From DATATV01 sp035551355 (GTDB lineage: Bacteria > Actinomycetota > Actinomycetes > Mycobacteriales > Pseudonocardiaceae): 60,087 nucleotides of DNA. Shown here in pieces: positions 8,477 through 17,313 of the stretch. The first letter of the stretch is position 1. Each line of letters starts with the position of its first letter. Both the position numbers and the translations under genes were made by a program. Under the pieces are notes generated by a model. It did not search any database. It saw nothing but the letters and a program-made list of their open reading frames with translations, and had not been told where the DNA came from. The stretch spans positions 1 to 60,087 of the forward strand of contig DASZNF010000003.1 in assembly GCA_035551355.1 (NCBI GenBank), written 5' to 3'.

Positions 8477-9339
8477 TTCGTGGCCAGTAGCCGGCCCTCG
8501 CGGGCCGCTTTCCGGTTCGTCTCGTCGAAATCGGGTGCGGCGCAGGCGAACAGGGTGCGGCCGTCGGCGCCGCCCAGCGCACAGGCGTACACGTTCGAAC
8601 CCGGCTTCACCTCGTCGGTGATCGTCCCGCCCTCGGTCACCCGCAGCAGCCGCCCGCCGGTGGCGTCGGCGATCCACAGCGCGCCCTCGGCGTCCAGGCA
8701 GGCGCCGTCGGGCGCGACCGCGAGGCCCGGCAGCGTCTTCTCCAGTTCCCGGTCGGCCGGCAACGGACCGAACTTCGCCCACACCCGCTGGTTGGTCAGC
8801 CGGCCGTCGGCCGCGATGTCGAACGCCGAGACGCGGTTGCCGAACGTTTCGTTGATCAGCAGCGTGCCCTCGGCCGTGATGCCGCTTCCGTTGGGGAACC
8901 ACAGATCCGAGGCCACCTCGGTTACCGCGCCGTCCGGATCGACGCGGTGCAGCGCGGCCGTTTCCAGCGGCGCGCCGTTCATCAGGTCGAAGCCGAAGTT
9001 GCCGACGTAGGCCCGGCCCCGCTCGTCGACCGACATGTCGTTGAGGTGACCGGTGGCGAAGCCGGTCAGGTCGGCGTGGGTGACCAGCGTGCCGTCCGGC
9101 TCTCGGCGCAGAATCCGGCGGTCGCGCATGGACACGATGAGCAGGCGCCCGTCGGGCAGCCAGCCAAGGCCGGCGGGCTGTGTGGGCACGTCGGCCTCCT
9201 CGCGCAGGTCCGAGCCGTCCTCCCGCGCCGAGTACACGTGGTAGCGGTAGAAATCCGAGAACCAGATCCGGCCCTCGTGCCAGCGGGGCGCCTCAAGGAA
9301 ACAAAAATCGGACAGCACGGTGGTCATCGGTTCAGTCAT
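8455..9339 (-). CDS. SMP-30/gluconolactonase/LRE-family lactonase
   Basis: A 294-residue six-bladed beta-propeller hydrolase. Likely divalent-metal ligands are the Glu of FLEAPRW near residue 16, the Asn of LWFPNGSG and the Asp of GALWIADATGG, with LNDMSV as a further active-site segment. The family opens sugar lactones or related cyclic esters in the cytoplasm. It is the last gene of a seven-gene leftward operon (LLM oxidoreductase, ABC importer, SDR), which fits lactone opening after oxidation of an imported cyclic substrate. Its last seven codons form one arm of the shared terminator hairpin. Confidence 0.83.
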   Translation of the reverse strand: MTEPMTTVLSDFCFLEAPRWHEGRIWFSDFYRYHVYSAREDGSDLREEADVPTQPAGLGWLPDGRLLIVSMRDRRILRREPDGTLVTHADLTGFATGHLNDMSVDERGRAYVGNFGFDLMNGAPLETAALHRVDPDGAVTEVASDLWFPNGSGITAEGTLLINETFGNRVSAFDIAADGRLTNQRVWAKFGPLPADRELEKTLPGLAVAPDGACLDAEGALWIADATGGRLLRVTEGGTITDEVKPGSNVYACALGGADGRTLFACAAPDFDETNRKAAREGRLLATKVTVAGS

Positions 9340-9363
9340 GTTCGTCCTCCTGTCGCGTGGTGG

Positions 9364-10101
9364 TCACAACGAGATGCCGCCGTCGACCGGCACCACGACA
9401 CCGGTCACGTAGGACGCCTCGTCGGACGCCAGAAACGCCACCGTGGCGGCCATTTCCGACGGTTCGGCGAATCGGCCCATGGGGATGGCGGCAGTCAGTT
9501 CGGCCAGTCGTCCGGCGGGGATGCCGGCGAGCATGCGGGTCTGCGCGTTGGGAGAGATGGCGTTGACGGTGATCCCGAACCGCGCCAGTTCCTTGGCCGT
9601 GGTCTTGGTGAAGCCGATGATTCCGGCCTTGGCCATCGCGTAGTTGGACTGGCCGGGATTGCCGCGCAGCCCGGTGTAGGACGTGACGTTGATGATCCGG
9701 CCGCTGCCCTGCCGCCGGAAGTGCGGCACGGCGGCGCGGGTGAACCGGAACGTGCCGCCCGCGTGCACCGCCATGACGACCTCGTAGTCCTCGTCGGTGA
9801 GCTTCCAGACCATGCCGTCGCGCAGGATGCCCGCGTTGTTCACCAGCACGTCGATGCGGCCGGTGTCGGCGACCACCCGGTCCAGCACCGCGGTCACGTC
9901 CTCGGTCCGGGCGACGTCCGCGACCAGGCCGGCCGCGCCGGTCTCGGCGGCCGCGACCTCGACCTCGCGGGCGTCGACGTCGACCAGGTAGGTGCTCGCG
10001 CCCGCGTCGCGGAACAGGGCGCCGATCGCCCGGCCGACGCCCTGCGCGGCCCCGGTCACCACGACCGTGCGACCGGTGAAGGAGAAGCTCAGGTTGCCCA
10101 T
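9364..10101 (-). CDS. SDR-family oxidoreductase (FabG-like)
   Basis: A 245-residue classical short-chain dehydrogenase. It has the cofactor motif TGAAQGVGRA, NNAG (VLVNNAGIL), a catalytic Ser in NVTSYTG and Y-x3-K in SNYAMAKAG. ATG 10101 overlaps the stop of the preceding permease gene (TGATG), so translation is coupled; GTG 10104 is an in-frame alternative. In the operon it probably oxidises or reduces a hydroxyl or keto group of the substrate imported by the ABC system. FabG in fatty acid synthesis is unlikely given the neighbours. Confidence 0.87.
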   Translation of the reverse strand: MGNLSFSFTGRTVVVTGAAQGVGRAIGALFRDAGASTYLVDVDAREVEVAAAETGAAGLVADVARTEDVTAVLDRVVADTGRIDVLVNNAGILRDGMVWKLTDEDYEVVMAVHAGGTFRFTRAAVPHFRRQGSGRIINVTSYTGLRGNPGQSNYAMAKAGIIGFTKTTAKELARFGITVNAISPNAQTRMLAGIPAGRLAELTAAIPMGRFAEPSEMAATVAFLASDEASYVTGVVVPVDGGISL

Positions 10102-11084
10102 CACGACACCCGGCCGTGGAATCGGGCGCGCAGCCGGTCGATCATCTGGCGCAGGCCGGGCGCGTCGATCGCCACGATGACGACCAATAGCGCCGCGTAC
10201 AGCAGTTGGGTCGAGAAGTCCGGCAGCGCGGTGATCGCGACGATCTGCGCGACCAGTGCCACCGACAGGGCGCCGGCCAGCAGCCCCAGCGGCAGGCCGC
10301 GGCCGCCGGCCAGGGACACCCCGCCCAGCAGCACGGCGACCGTGGCCAGGATCAGCGGTTGCAGGCCGGGATCGGGATTGGCGGAGGCGAAACTGTAGCT
10401 GAGCAGGGCGCCGCCCAGCGCGGCCAGCGTGCCGGACACGGTGAACAGTCCGATGAGGATTCCGTCGACGCGCACGCCGGCGACCCGGCTGGCCCGCCGG
10501 TCGCCGCCGATGGCGCGCAGTTCCCGTCCGAGCCTGGTCCGGCCGAGCACGAGCGCGGCGGCCAGGAAACCGGCGAGGGTGATCAGGCTGCGCGGCGAGA
10601 AGATCACCGCGATCGGCTGGTCCACGAACAGGGTGGCGGCGCTGTTGGCGTAGGTCTTGCTCAGCCCACCGGACAGCGTGCTGGTCAGGCCGAGCAGCGC
10701 GATGTAGGTGGCGAGGGTGACCGGCATGGACGGCATGCCAAGGCGCGCCACCAGTATTCCCTGGCCCGCGCCGATGGCGGCGCCGGCGACGACCGCGACC
10801 AGCAGGCCCAGCAGCGGCGCGGACTGCCCGGTCTGCACGGCCAGCATCCCGCCCAGCGCGTACGTGCCGACGACGGACAGGTCGAACTCGCCGGCGATCA
10901 TCGTGATGCCCAGCGCGAGGGCGAGCAGCCCGAGCTGCGCGAAGCCCTGCAGGGCGTTGTAGAAGTCGAACGGCGCCAACGCTTTTCCGCTCAGCAGCGG
11001 TGAACCCGCGAAGGCGATCGCGACCAGCAGCAGCGACACGGCCGGCAGCAGGCGCTCCGGGCGCGACCCGAATGCGCGGATCAT
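10101..11084 (-). CDS. ABC transporter permease, ribose (RbsC) family
   Basis: A 327-residue membrane protein with about 8-10 hydrophobic segments and the BPD_transp_2 (RbsC/MglC) pattern, including LALGITMIAGEFDLSVVGTY and AIGGDRRASRVAGVRVD, the EAA-like cytoplasmic loop facing the ATPase. Its start (ATG 11084) overlaps the stop of the other permease by 4 nt. The two form the heterodimeric channel of an importer for a sugar-like or polyol-like solute; the real substrate is unknown. Confidence 0.88.
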   Translation of the reverse strand: MIRAFGSRPERLLPAVSLLLVAIAFAGSPLLSGKALAPFDFYNALQGFAQLGLLALALGITMIAGEFDLSVVGTYALGGMLAVQTGQSAPLLGLLVAVVAGAAIGAGQGILVARLGMPSMPVTLATYIALLGLTSTLSGGLSKTYANSAATLFVDQPIAVIFSPRSLITLAGFLAAALVLGRTRLGRELRAIGGDRRASRVAGVRVDGILIGLFTVSGTLAALGGALLSYSFASANPDPGLQPLILATVAVLLGGVSLAGGRGLPLGLLAGALSVALVAQIVAITALPDFSTQLLYAALLVVIVAIDAPGLRQMIDRLRARFHGRVS

Positions 11085-12058
11085 CGTCGGCCCCGGGCCG
11101 AACGCAGGTGCACGGTGACGACCACGGCGAGCACGAGGACTCCCTTCACCAGGATCTGCGCGCCGGTGGAGAAACCGCGCAGCAGCAACACATCGGAGAT
11201 GACGGAGAGGAGGACCGCGCCGCCGAGCGTGCGCAGCGCCGAGCCGTTCCCGCCGGCGATGGCGGTGCCGCCGGCCAGGACGGCGGCGATGGCGTCAAGG
11301 GTCAGGTTGCCGCCAAGGGAGGTGTTGGCGCTGGTGGTGAACGAGGCGAGGAACACGCCGGTCACCGCGATGCAGGCGCCGAAAAAGGCCCAGGCCAGCA
11401 CCGTGACCCGGCCGACCGGCAGCCCGGCGGCGCGGGCCGCGGCCCGGTTCTCGCCAACCAGGTACAGCTGCCGGCCGGCGGTGGTCCGCCGCAGAATCCA
11501 TTGCGCCAGCACCGTGATCACCAGCAGGACGTAGACCGCGAGCGGCAGGCCGAGCGGGACGGCGTTGAGCACGTCGAACGCGGGAACCTTGGCGTAGACC
11601 GGTGTTCCGCCGGAAAACCAGGTGGCCAGGCCGCCGATGGCGAACCCGGCGGCGATGGTCAGCACGATCGGATTCGCCGTCCAGAAACCGATCACGGCGC
11701 CCTGGACCGCGGTCAGCGCGACGCCGCAGGCCAGCGCGACCACGATCGCGACGCCAAGGCCCCACTGCTGGGTGGCCAGGAAGACCATCGCGGCCACGGT
11801 CGCGGTCTGCGACGCGGCCAGCGACACCACGGAACCGGCGATCATGACCAGCGTCGCGCCGATCGCGGTGATGCCGGTGAACGCGGCCGAGGCGAGGATC
11901 GCCCGGGCGTTGTCCAGGGTGAGGAACCGCTGGGTGGTCACGGCGGCCACGAGCACCGCGAGCGCCGCGACGCCCAGCACGATCGCCAATGGCCCGGGCC
12001 GCCGCCCTCCGTCGCGCTGCGGCACGGACGTGGCCGGGGAGACCTCCGAGGTGGTCAT
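11081..12058 (-). CDS. ABC transporter permease, ribose (RbsC) family
   Basis: A 325-residue paralogue of the following permease, with FTGITAIGATLVMIAGSVVSLAAS near the N-terminal half and LVGENRAAARAAGLPVGRV as the ATPase-contact loop. ATG 12058 was chosen because it overlaps the stop of the ATPase gene (ATGA) and begins a normal hydrophilic N-terminus. An open frame continues far upstream but only as a shadow of the ATPase gene. Two distinct permeases are common in transporters of the RbsC/AraH class. Confidence 0.88.
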   Translation of the reverse strand: MTTSEVSPATSVPQRDGGRRPGPLAIVLGVAALAVLVAAVTTQRFLTLDNARAILASAAFTGITAIGATLVMIAGSVVSLAASQTATVAAMVFLATQQWGLGVAIVVALACGVALTAVQGAVIGFWTANPIVLTIAAGFAIGGLATWFSGGTPVYAKVPAFDVLNAVPLGLPLAVYVLLVITVLAQWILRRTTAGRQLYLVGENRAAARAAGLPVGRVTVLAWAFFGACIAVTGVFLASFTTSANTSLGGNLTLDAIAAVLAGGTAIAGGNGSALRTLGGAVLLSVISDVLLLRGFSTGAQILVKGVLVLAVVVTVHLRSARGRR

Positions 12059-13551
12059 GCCGCGCTCACCCCGTGGGTCATGTCCCGCATCAGCACGGTG
12101 CCCTCGACGCCTCCGTCGTACCGGCCGACGGTTCGGCCGTCCCGCATCGTGATGATCACGTCGCCGAGTTCGAGCAGTTCCTCCAGTTCGGTGGACGCGA
12201 ACAACACCACGAGGCCCGCGTCGGCGGCCGAGCGCAGCAGGCGGTGGATCGCGGTGCGGCCACCGATGTCCACGCCCCGGGTCGGCTCGTCCAGCAGCAG
12301 CGCGAAAACGTTGTCCCGCAACAGGTTGCGACCCACGAACACCTTCTGCTGGTTGCCACCGCTGAGCGTCGCGACCGGCACGCCGAGCCGGTCGGCGGCC
12401 AGCCCGGACACGGTGGCCAGCCGCTGGGCGCTGCGCTGTTCGCGGCGTGGCCGCAGCACCCCGGCCGAGGCGAGCTCGGGCAGGCGGGTGGCCACGAGAT
12501 TCCACCGGATCGCCTTGTCCAGGAACAGACCCTCGGACTTGCGGTCGTTGGACACGAAGGCCAGGCCGGCCCGGGCCGCGGCGACCGGATCCCGGAACCG
12601 GACGGCCCGCTCGTGCAGCGCCACCGTGCCGGTCGCCCGCGGATGCAGTCCGGCCAGCGCGCGCAGCACGTCGGAGGCGCCACTGCCCAGCTGACCGGCC
12701 AGCGCGTAGATCCGGCCGGGCTGGGCGGTGAGGCTGAAGTCGGTCAGCCGGCCGGGGACGGCCAGCCGATCGATGGTGAGCGCGCGGGCCGGATCGGGGT
12801 CCGGCGCCGCCCGGGCGGCCAGCCGGTGCGGGGTCTGGCCGAGCATCCGCACGATCAGCTCGTCCACGGTCAGCTCGGCAGCCGGGGAGGTGTCGACGTG
12901 GCGACCGTCGCGCAGCACGGTCACCGTGTCGCACAGTCGCAGCACCTCGGACAGCCGGTGCGACACGTACAGCACCGAGCAGCCACGGGACGCGACCCGG
13001 CGCACCGCAGCAAACACTCGCTCACTGTCCACATCGGACAGTGTGGCTGTCGGTTCGTCCAGGATGACCAGCCGGGCGTCCTGGCTCAGCGCCCGAGCGA
13101 TCTCGACCAGCTGGCGTTCGCCGATGCCCAGGGTGGCCAGCGGCTGATCCGGGTCGACCCGCGCCAGGCCCAGCTCGTCGAGCACCTGCCGGCCGCGCGC
13201 CATCGCGGTGCGCCGCCGGTTGACCAGCGGCGCGCCGATGTCGCCCAGCAACAGGTTGTCCAGCACGGTGAGTGCGGGGACCACGCTCAGTTCCTGGTCC
13301 ACCAGAGCGATTCCCCGGCGCTGCGCGGCCTGGCGGCTTTTCAGCCGCACCGCGTCGCCGCCGATGAGGATGCGGCCGCGGTCCGGCGTGAGCTGCCCGG
13401 ACAGCATCTTCACCACGGTGCTCTTGCCTGCGCCGTTGTGCCCGCACAGGGCGTGGATCTCCCCGGCGCCGACCGTGAAGGACACCTCCCGCACGGCCGG
13501 CACCCCGCCGAAGCTCCGGGCCAGCCCGTCGACGACGAGCGGCTCGGTCAT
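12055..13551 (-). CDS. ABC transporter ATP-binding protein, two-domain sugar type
   Basis: A 498-residue tandem ATPase of the RbsA/MglA type. The first domain has Walker A GHNGAGKST, signature LGIGERQLVEIARAL and Walker B LVILDEPTATL. The second has a degenerate Walker A (GQLGSGASD, lacking GKS), as usual for this class, and LSGGNQQKV followed by LLLDEPTRGVD. ATG 13551 overlaps the stop of the binding-protein gene. It energises import through the two downstream permeases. Confidence 0.9.
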   Translation of the reverse strand: MTEPLVVDGLARSFGGVPAVREVSFTVGAGEIHALCGHNGAGKSTVVKMLSGQLTPDRGRILIGGDAVRLKSRQAAQRRGIALVDQELSVVPALTVLDNLLLGDIGAPLVNRRRTAMARGRQVLDELGLARVDPDQPLATLGIGERQLVEIARALSQDARLVILDEPTATLSDVDSERVFAAVRRVASRGCSVLYVSHRLSEVLRLCDTVTVLRDGRHVDTSPAAELTVDELIVRMLGQTPHRLAARAAPDPDPARALTIDRLAVPGRLTDFSLTAQPGRIYALAGQLGSGASDVLRALAGLHPRATGTVALHERAVRFRDPVAAARAGLAFVSNDRKSEGLFLDKAIRWNLVATRLPELASAGVLRPRREQRSAQRLATVSGLAADRLGVPVATLSGGNQQKVFVGRNLLRDNVFALLLDEPTRGVDIGGRTAIHRLLRSAADAGLVVLFASTELEELLELGDVIITMRDGRTVGRYDGGVEGTVLMRDMTHGVSAA

Positions 13552-14567
13552 ACGTGGCTGCACTGGGCGGCCAGCTGACCGACGTTGGCGGCCGTGATCC
13601 GCTGCTCGGTCACGGTTTCGCTCCGCGGCGGGTGTTGTCCGGCCAGGAACTTCACCGTGTAGTCGGCGGTCTGCCTGGCGATGGTCACCGGATCCTCGGT
13701 GGCCGAACCGTAGAGCTGACCGGCCTGAATGGACTCGATGCCTGCCTTGAAACAGTTGCTGCTGGTGACGATCAGCCCGTTCCTGCCCCCGATCGCGCAC
13801 CCGGCCTGCTTGGCCGCCTGCACGATCGGCAGCGCCATGTAGTCGGCCATGCCGTAGGCGGCCTGCACACCGCTACAGCCGTAGCGGGCCATCAGCTGCT
13901 GCGCGATCTGGCCGGACAGCGCCGGATCCCAGTTGGCGTCCTGCTCGTTGACGACCTTGTACTGCGGCGCCGTGGCCATCGTCTTGTCGAAGCCCTGCAT
14001 ACGATCCTGCGTGACCAGCATCGCCTTGGTGCCGGTGAGCACGATGACGTTGCCGGTGGCGCGGCCCTGTGACTTCAGGCCGTCGATGATGTTCTGCGCG
14101 GCGAACTCGCCCAGTTTCACGTTGTCCGACAACACCGACATCACGTCCGAGGCGACCGAGGGATCGGGCCGGCCGTCGACGACCAGGACCGGGACGCCCG
14201 CCTGTTTGGCCTTCTCGATGGGCACCACCACGGCCTTGGTGTCCAGCACCGCCAGCACGATCAGATCCGGTTTTCCGGACAGGGCCTGATTGAAGTCCTG
14301 CACCTGGGTGCCCGGGTCCATGGTGGTCAGGTCATTGATCTTCGCGCCGCTGGCGGCCAGTTGCTGGTGGTAGACCTGGTTGAAATACGCGCCCCAGGGG
14401 TTGGCGCTGCCGTAGCCGACCAGGTCGATCGTTTTGGTCCTGAGCCCGCCCGGCCCGGTCGAACCGGGAGCGGACGAACCGGCGGCGGTGCCACAGCCGA
14501 CCGACAACACGGCCAGGCCAAGGGTGCCGAGGACCATCAGGGAGCGGAAGCGGGGGTGGGGGGACAT
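13548..14567 (-). CDS. ABC transporter substrate-binding lipoprotein (ribose-type)
   Basis: A 339-residue exported protein. The N-terminus has a hydrophobic signal (SLMVLGTLGLAVLSVGC) ending in a lipobox-like Cys at about residue 24, followed by a Ser/Gly/Pro linker, so it is probably a membrane-anchored lipoprotein. The mature part is a periplasmic-binding-protein type 1 fold (KTIDLVGYGSANPWGAYFN..., DLIVLAVLDTKAVVVPIEKAKQAGVPVLVVDG). ATG 14567 follows GGAGCG. It delivers an unidentified ligand to the importer encoded next. Confidence 0.87.
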   Translation of the reverse strand: MSPHPRFRSLMVLGTLGLAVLSVGCGTAAGSSAPGSTGPGGLRTKTIDLVGYGSANPWGAYFNQVYHQQLAASGAKINDLTTMDPGTQVQDFNQALSGKPDLIVLAVLDTKAVVVPIEKAKQAGVPVLVVDGRPDPSVASDVMSVLSDNVKLGEFAAQNIIDGLKSQGRATGNVIVLTGTKAMLVTQDRMQGFDKTMATAPQYKVVNEQDANWDPALSGQIAQQLMARYGCSGVQAAYGMADYMALPIVQAAKQAGCAIGGRNGLIVTSSNCFKAGIESIQAGQLYGSATEDPVTIARQTADYTVKFLAGQHPPRSETVTEQRITAANVGQLAAQCSHV

Positions 14568-14614
14568 GAGCGCTCCTTCTTTCTCGGTAAGCGCACGAGT
14601 CGAGGGGTTTGCGG

Positions 14615-15661
14615 TTATGCGGTGAGCGCGGCCAGTTCGGCCATTTCCCGTTCCGGTTCGACCACGGGCTGGATCACGATCTCGTCGATACCAGCCTTTT
14701 CCATGGCCGCGATGCGGGTGAGCAGTTGCTGACGGGTGCCGATCAGGCCGAGTTTGTCCACAAGGGACGGTACGATCAGGTCGCGGTCGGCAGGATCGAT
14801 GCGCCCGAGGTAGTTGCGGTACAGGGTGGCGTGCCGGTTCGGGTCGGTGGCGGTGGTGCCGCGCCGGTGCAGCAGCCGTGCCACGGCGTCGGCCTCGTCG
14901 GGTTCCAGGGACTCGCCGAACGACGGGTTGTCGGCGGCGAAGGTCAGCAGCGCCATCGCGATGTGCCCCATCGTGTCCCGGGCCAGTTCGCCGTACGGGT
15001 CCTCGCCCTCGGCGAGCACGTGCAGGGAGGTCATGACGTAGGAGTCGGCCTCGGCCGGATGCCCGGCCTCGCCGGCGGCCGCGATGCGGGTCTGCTCGAA
15101 GGCTTCCCAGGCGTTCGGGTCCAGCAGCCCGAAGGAGATCACGCCGGTGCCCCGGCGGCCGGCGATCGCGGCGGCCTTGAGCCCGAACGCGGCGACCACG
15201 AACTCCACCGGGTCCTCGGTGTTCACGTAGGGGCCGACGTGCAGGAACCGGACGGTCCGGGTGCGGGTTTTCTCGGTGTACCCGGTGTCCCGGCCCGCGG
15301 TGAGATCCTGCAGCGACGCGGTGAACCGCTCCAGCTCCGCCATTGTGGTCGGCAGCATGCCCAACGTCCGGCGGGCCGTGTTGCCGGTGCCGATGCCGCA
15401 GATGACCCGGCCCGGCGCGATGGCGTTGAGGCTGGCCACCGCGGCCGCCGCGGCCGGGGCCGAGCGCAGCGCGGGTGAGGTGACCCCGATCCCGAGTTTG
15501 ATCCGTTTCGTCGCCTTGGCGCACAGGGCCAGCGAGACGAACGGATCGCCGTTGACCATGGGCGTGTCGTAGACCCAGAAGCTGCTGAATCCCAGTTCTT
15601 CGGCGCGGGCGGCGAGATCCTCGACGCCGGGCCGCGCGGTGACCACGATTCCGGTACGCAT
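14615..15661 (-). CDS. LLM-class F420-dependent oxidoreductase
   Basis: A 348-residue TIM-barrel enzyme of the luciferase-like monooxygenase family, the actinobacterial branch that often uses coenzyme F420. It begins MRTGIVVTARPGVEDLAARAEELGF and contains FSSFWVYDTPMV and PGRVICGIGTGN. GAGGAG precedes ATG 15661. It is the promoter-proximal gene of the ABC-importer operon, so it probably starts catabolism of the imported compound. The divergent TetR and an 18-bp dyad in the 164-nt spacer suggest repression in the absence of substrate. Confidence 0.85.
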   Translation of the reverse strand: MRTGIVVTARPGVEDLAARAEELGFSSFWVYDTPMVNGDPFVSLALCAKATKRIKLGIGVTSPALRSAPAAAAAVASLNAIAPGRVICGIGTGNTARRTLGMLPTTMAELERFTASLQDLTAGRDTGYTEKTRTRTVRFLHVGPYVNTEDPVEFVVAAFGLKAAAIAGRRGTGVISFGLLDPNAWEAFEQTRIAAAGEAGHPAEADSYVMTSLHVLAEGEDPYGELARDTMGHIAMALLTFAADNPSFGESLEPDEADAVARLLHRRGTTATDPNRHATLYRNYLGRIDPADRDLIVPSLVDKLGLIGTRQQLLTRIAAMEKAGIDEIVIQPVVEPEREMAELAALTA

Positions 15662-15695
15662 GGGCGCTCCTCGTCGTTGAAGATGGCCTCGCTAC

Positions 15696-15713
15696 TGACT
15701 AAGCGCATAGTCA
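15696..15713. promoter_or_regulatory. putative TetR operator, dyad TGACTA-N6-TAGTCA
   Basis: An 18-bp inverted repeat with perfect 6-bp arms and a GCGC centre lies 35 nt upstream of the LLM oxidoreductase start and 113 nt upstream of the divergent TetR gene. Position and symmetry fit a TetR-family operator controlling both directions. Confidence 0.6.
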
Positions 15714-15825
15714 CCCGCGTGGTAAGTTGGTGTCAAGGGTCACAGTGGAGTGATGCCACGCGACCGGCCCGGCCCGTCGCGTGGGTAGGTTCACTGTGGA
15801 CGAAACAGAAGGGGACGGTCTGGGG

Positions 15826-16539
15826 ATGGCCAAGCGGCAGGCCCGTTTCACCTCGCAGGACCTGGCCGGCGATCCGCAGTTGAGCGACGATTCACCCGAG
15901 CTGTGGCCCGAGGACCTGGGCGAGGTCGCGCGGAAGCTGCTCACCTCGGCGGTGCGGTGTTTCGCCGCGAACGGCTACCACGCGACGACCACCCGGGACA
16001 TCGCCGCGGGTGTCGGCCTGAGTCCGGCGGCGATGTACGTGCACTTCCCCACCAAGGAACTGGTGCTGTGCACAATCATCCGCAGTGCCCACGAGCGCGC
16101 CCTGGCCGACCTGCGCACCCCCGAGGTCGAGCGGGCGGGCGACGCGGCGGCGACGCTGCGGGTGCTGATCTCGCGATACACCGCCTGGCACGCCCGGCAC
16201 CACGTCGCGGCCCGGGTCGCCCAGTACGAGCTGGCCGGCCTGACGGCCGAGCACTACGAGGACATCCTGCGACTGCGGCACCAGACCAACGAGGTCTTCC
16301 GGCATGCGGTGGCCCGGGGCGTCGCGGACGGCACGTTCGATCGGATCGACGTGCACCGGGTCGTGCGCGCGATGCTGTCGCTGGCCATCGACCTGATCCG
16401 CTGGTACCGGCTGGACGGCTCCGACCATCCCGAAGAACTGGGCGAGTTCTACGCCGGCCTGGCCCTGAAGATGGTGACGGGCCCGGCCGAACCCGCGCCG
16501 CGGGCCACGTCCGGCCGAACCGCCCGACGACCGCGCTGA
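15826..16539 (+). CDS. TetR/AcrR-family transcriptional regulator
   Basis: A 237-residue repressor with a TetR N-terminal HTH (CFAANGYHATTTRDIAAGVGLSPAAMYVHFPTKELVL) at residues about 50-95 and an all-helical ligand domain after it. An N-terminal extension of about 40 polar residues precedes the HTH. ATG 15826 is preferred over GTG 15781, which would add 15 residues; GGGG precedes the chosen start. It is transcribed divergently from the F420/ABC/SDR/lactonase operon and most likely represses it through the dyad at 15696-15713. Confidence 0.85.
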   Translation: MAKRQARFTSQDLAGDPQLSDDSPELWPEDLGEVARKLLTSAVRCFAANGYHATTTRDIAAGVGLSPAAMYVHFPTKELVLCTIIRSAHERALADLRTPEVERAGDAAATLRVLISRYTAWHARHHVAARVAQYELAGLTAEHYEDILRLRHQTNEVFRHAVARGVADGTFDRIDVHRVVRAMLSLAIDLIRWYRLDGSDHPEELGEFYAGLALKMVTGPAEPAPRATSGRTARRPR

Positions 16540-16540
16540 C

Positions 16541-16575
16541 CATCCGCTCGGTGAATCCCATCCGCTCGGTGAATC
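16541..16575. repeat. 18-bp tandem duplication after a stop codon
   Basis: The unit CATCCGCTCGGTGAATCC occurs at 16541-16558 and again, as 17 of 18 bases, at 16559-16575, starting 1 nt after the TetR stop. This looks like recent replication slippage between two convergent regulator genes. Confidence 0.8.
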
Positions 16576-16605
16576 GCCTTCATCGGCCGGGATCGACGGT
16601 GGCGG

Positions 16606-17235
16606 TCAGATCGGCGGGACGGGGTGCGCCGAGGGCGCGGGCACCGGCACCGCGGGAGACAGCAGGCTGGCTCCCACCGGCGAAAGCCCGTCCAGCACGA
16701 GCGTGACGTAACGCTGCCAGCCGTCGCTGTGCCCGGGCAGTGTGCGGAACACGCTGAGCAACATCACCACGATCCGGCGCAGATCATCCGGCACGACATC
16801 CGCGCGCAACTGCCCGGCCCGCTGGGCCCGCCGGGTGACCTCGTCCAGCGCGTCGAAGAACGGCGCCGAGATCGTCTCGGTGAGCGCACCGGCACTGCGC
16901 GCGGCGGCCAGCGTGTTCGGTTCGGCGGCGGCCAGCGACATGGTCGCCTCCAGCAGGGTGGTCAACCCGCGCCGGGGATCCGGGTCGGCCCGGGCCCGGT
17001 CGATGGCCGGGGCGATCTTCTCCGCTATGCACTGGTCCAGCGCGGCCCGGGCGATGCCTTCCTTGCTGGGGAAGCGGCGGTAGAGCGTGGTGATGCCGAC
17101 CCCGGCCCGCTGCGCGATCTCGGTCAGCGAGGCGCCCGGGCCGTCCTGCGCGTAGGCCGCGCGGGCGGCGCGCAGGATGCGCTCGGCGTTGCGCACCGCG
17201 TCGGCCCGCAACCGCCGGGAGACCTCGACGGACAT
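16606..17235 (-). CDS. TetR-family regulator of the ferredoxin/P450 genes (predicted)
   Basis: A 209-residue TetR protein. Its HTH is RILRAARAAYAQDGPGASLTEIAQRAGVGITTLYRRFPSKE at residues about 15-55, and its C-terminal domain fits the usual size. ATG 17235 (MSVEVSRRL) was chosen; an upstream in-frame start at 17262 would run into the operator. It diverges from a ferredoxin-P450 pair, and the 124-nt spacer holds two copies of the same imperfect palindrome, a strong sign of autoregulation and repression of the P450 system. Confidence 0.85.
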   Translation of the reverse strand: MSVEVSRRLRADAVRNAERILRAARAAYAQDGPGASLTEIAQRAGVGITTLYRRFPSKEGIARAALDQCIAEKIAPAIDRARADPDPRRGLTTLLEATMSLAAAEPNTLAAARSAGALTETISAPFFDALDEVTRRAQRAGQLRADVVPDDLRRIVVMLLSVFRTLPGHSDGWQRYVTLVLDGLSPVGASLLSPAVPVPAPSAHPVPPI

Positions 17236-17249
17236 CGGATGAGCATAGC

Positions 17250-17271
17250 AAGTGATAGCCAATTACCACTT
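17250..17271. promoter_or_regulatory. TetR operator copy 1, AAGTGATA-N6-TACCACTT
   Basis: A 22-bp imperfect palindrome (7 of 8 arm positions paired) lies 15 nt upstream of the leftward TetR start. It matches the second copy at 17292 in the shared pattern AAGYGRTA-N6-TACCRSTT. Confidence 0.65.
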
Positions 17272-17291
17272 GTGCTAGCCTCGCGCCAGAC

Positions 17292-17313
17292 AAGCGGTAA
17301 TGCACTACCGGTT
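17292..17313. promoter_or_regulatory. TetR operator copy 2, AAGCGGTA-N6-TACCGGTT
   Basis: A second 22-bp palindrome (7 of 8 arm positions paired) has the same 8-6-8 architecture as copy 1. The centres are 42 bp apart, about four helical turns, so two dimers would bind the same DNA face. It lies 47 nt upstream of the ferredoxin start. Confidence 0.65.

Noticed and set aside
5175..8582. 1135-codon open frame on the minus strand opposite the MFS and tannase-like genes
   Set aside because: It has low-complexity Arg/Gly/Gln/His composition and lies antisense to two clear protein families. Long shadow frames are expected at this GC content.
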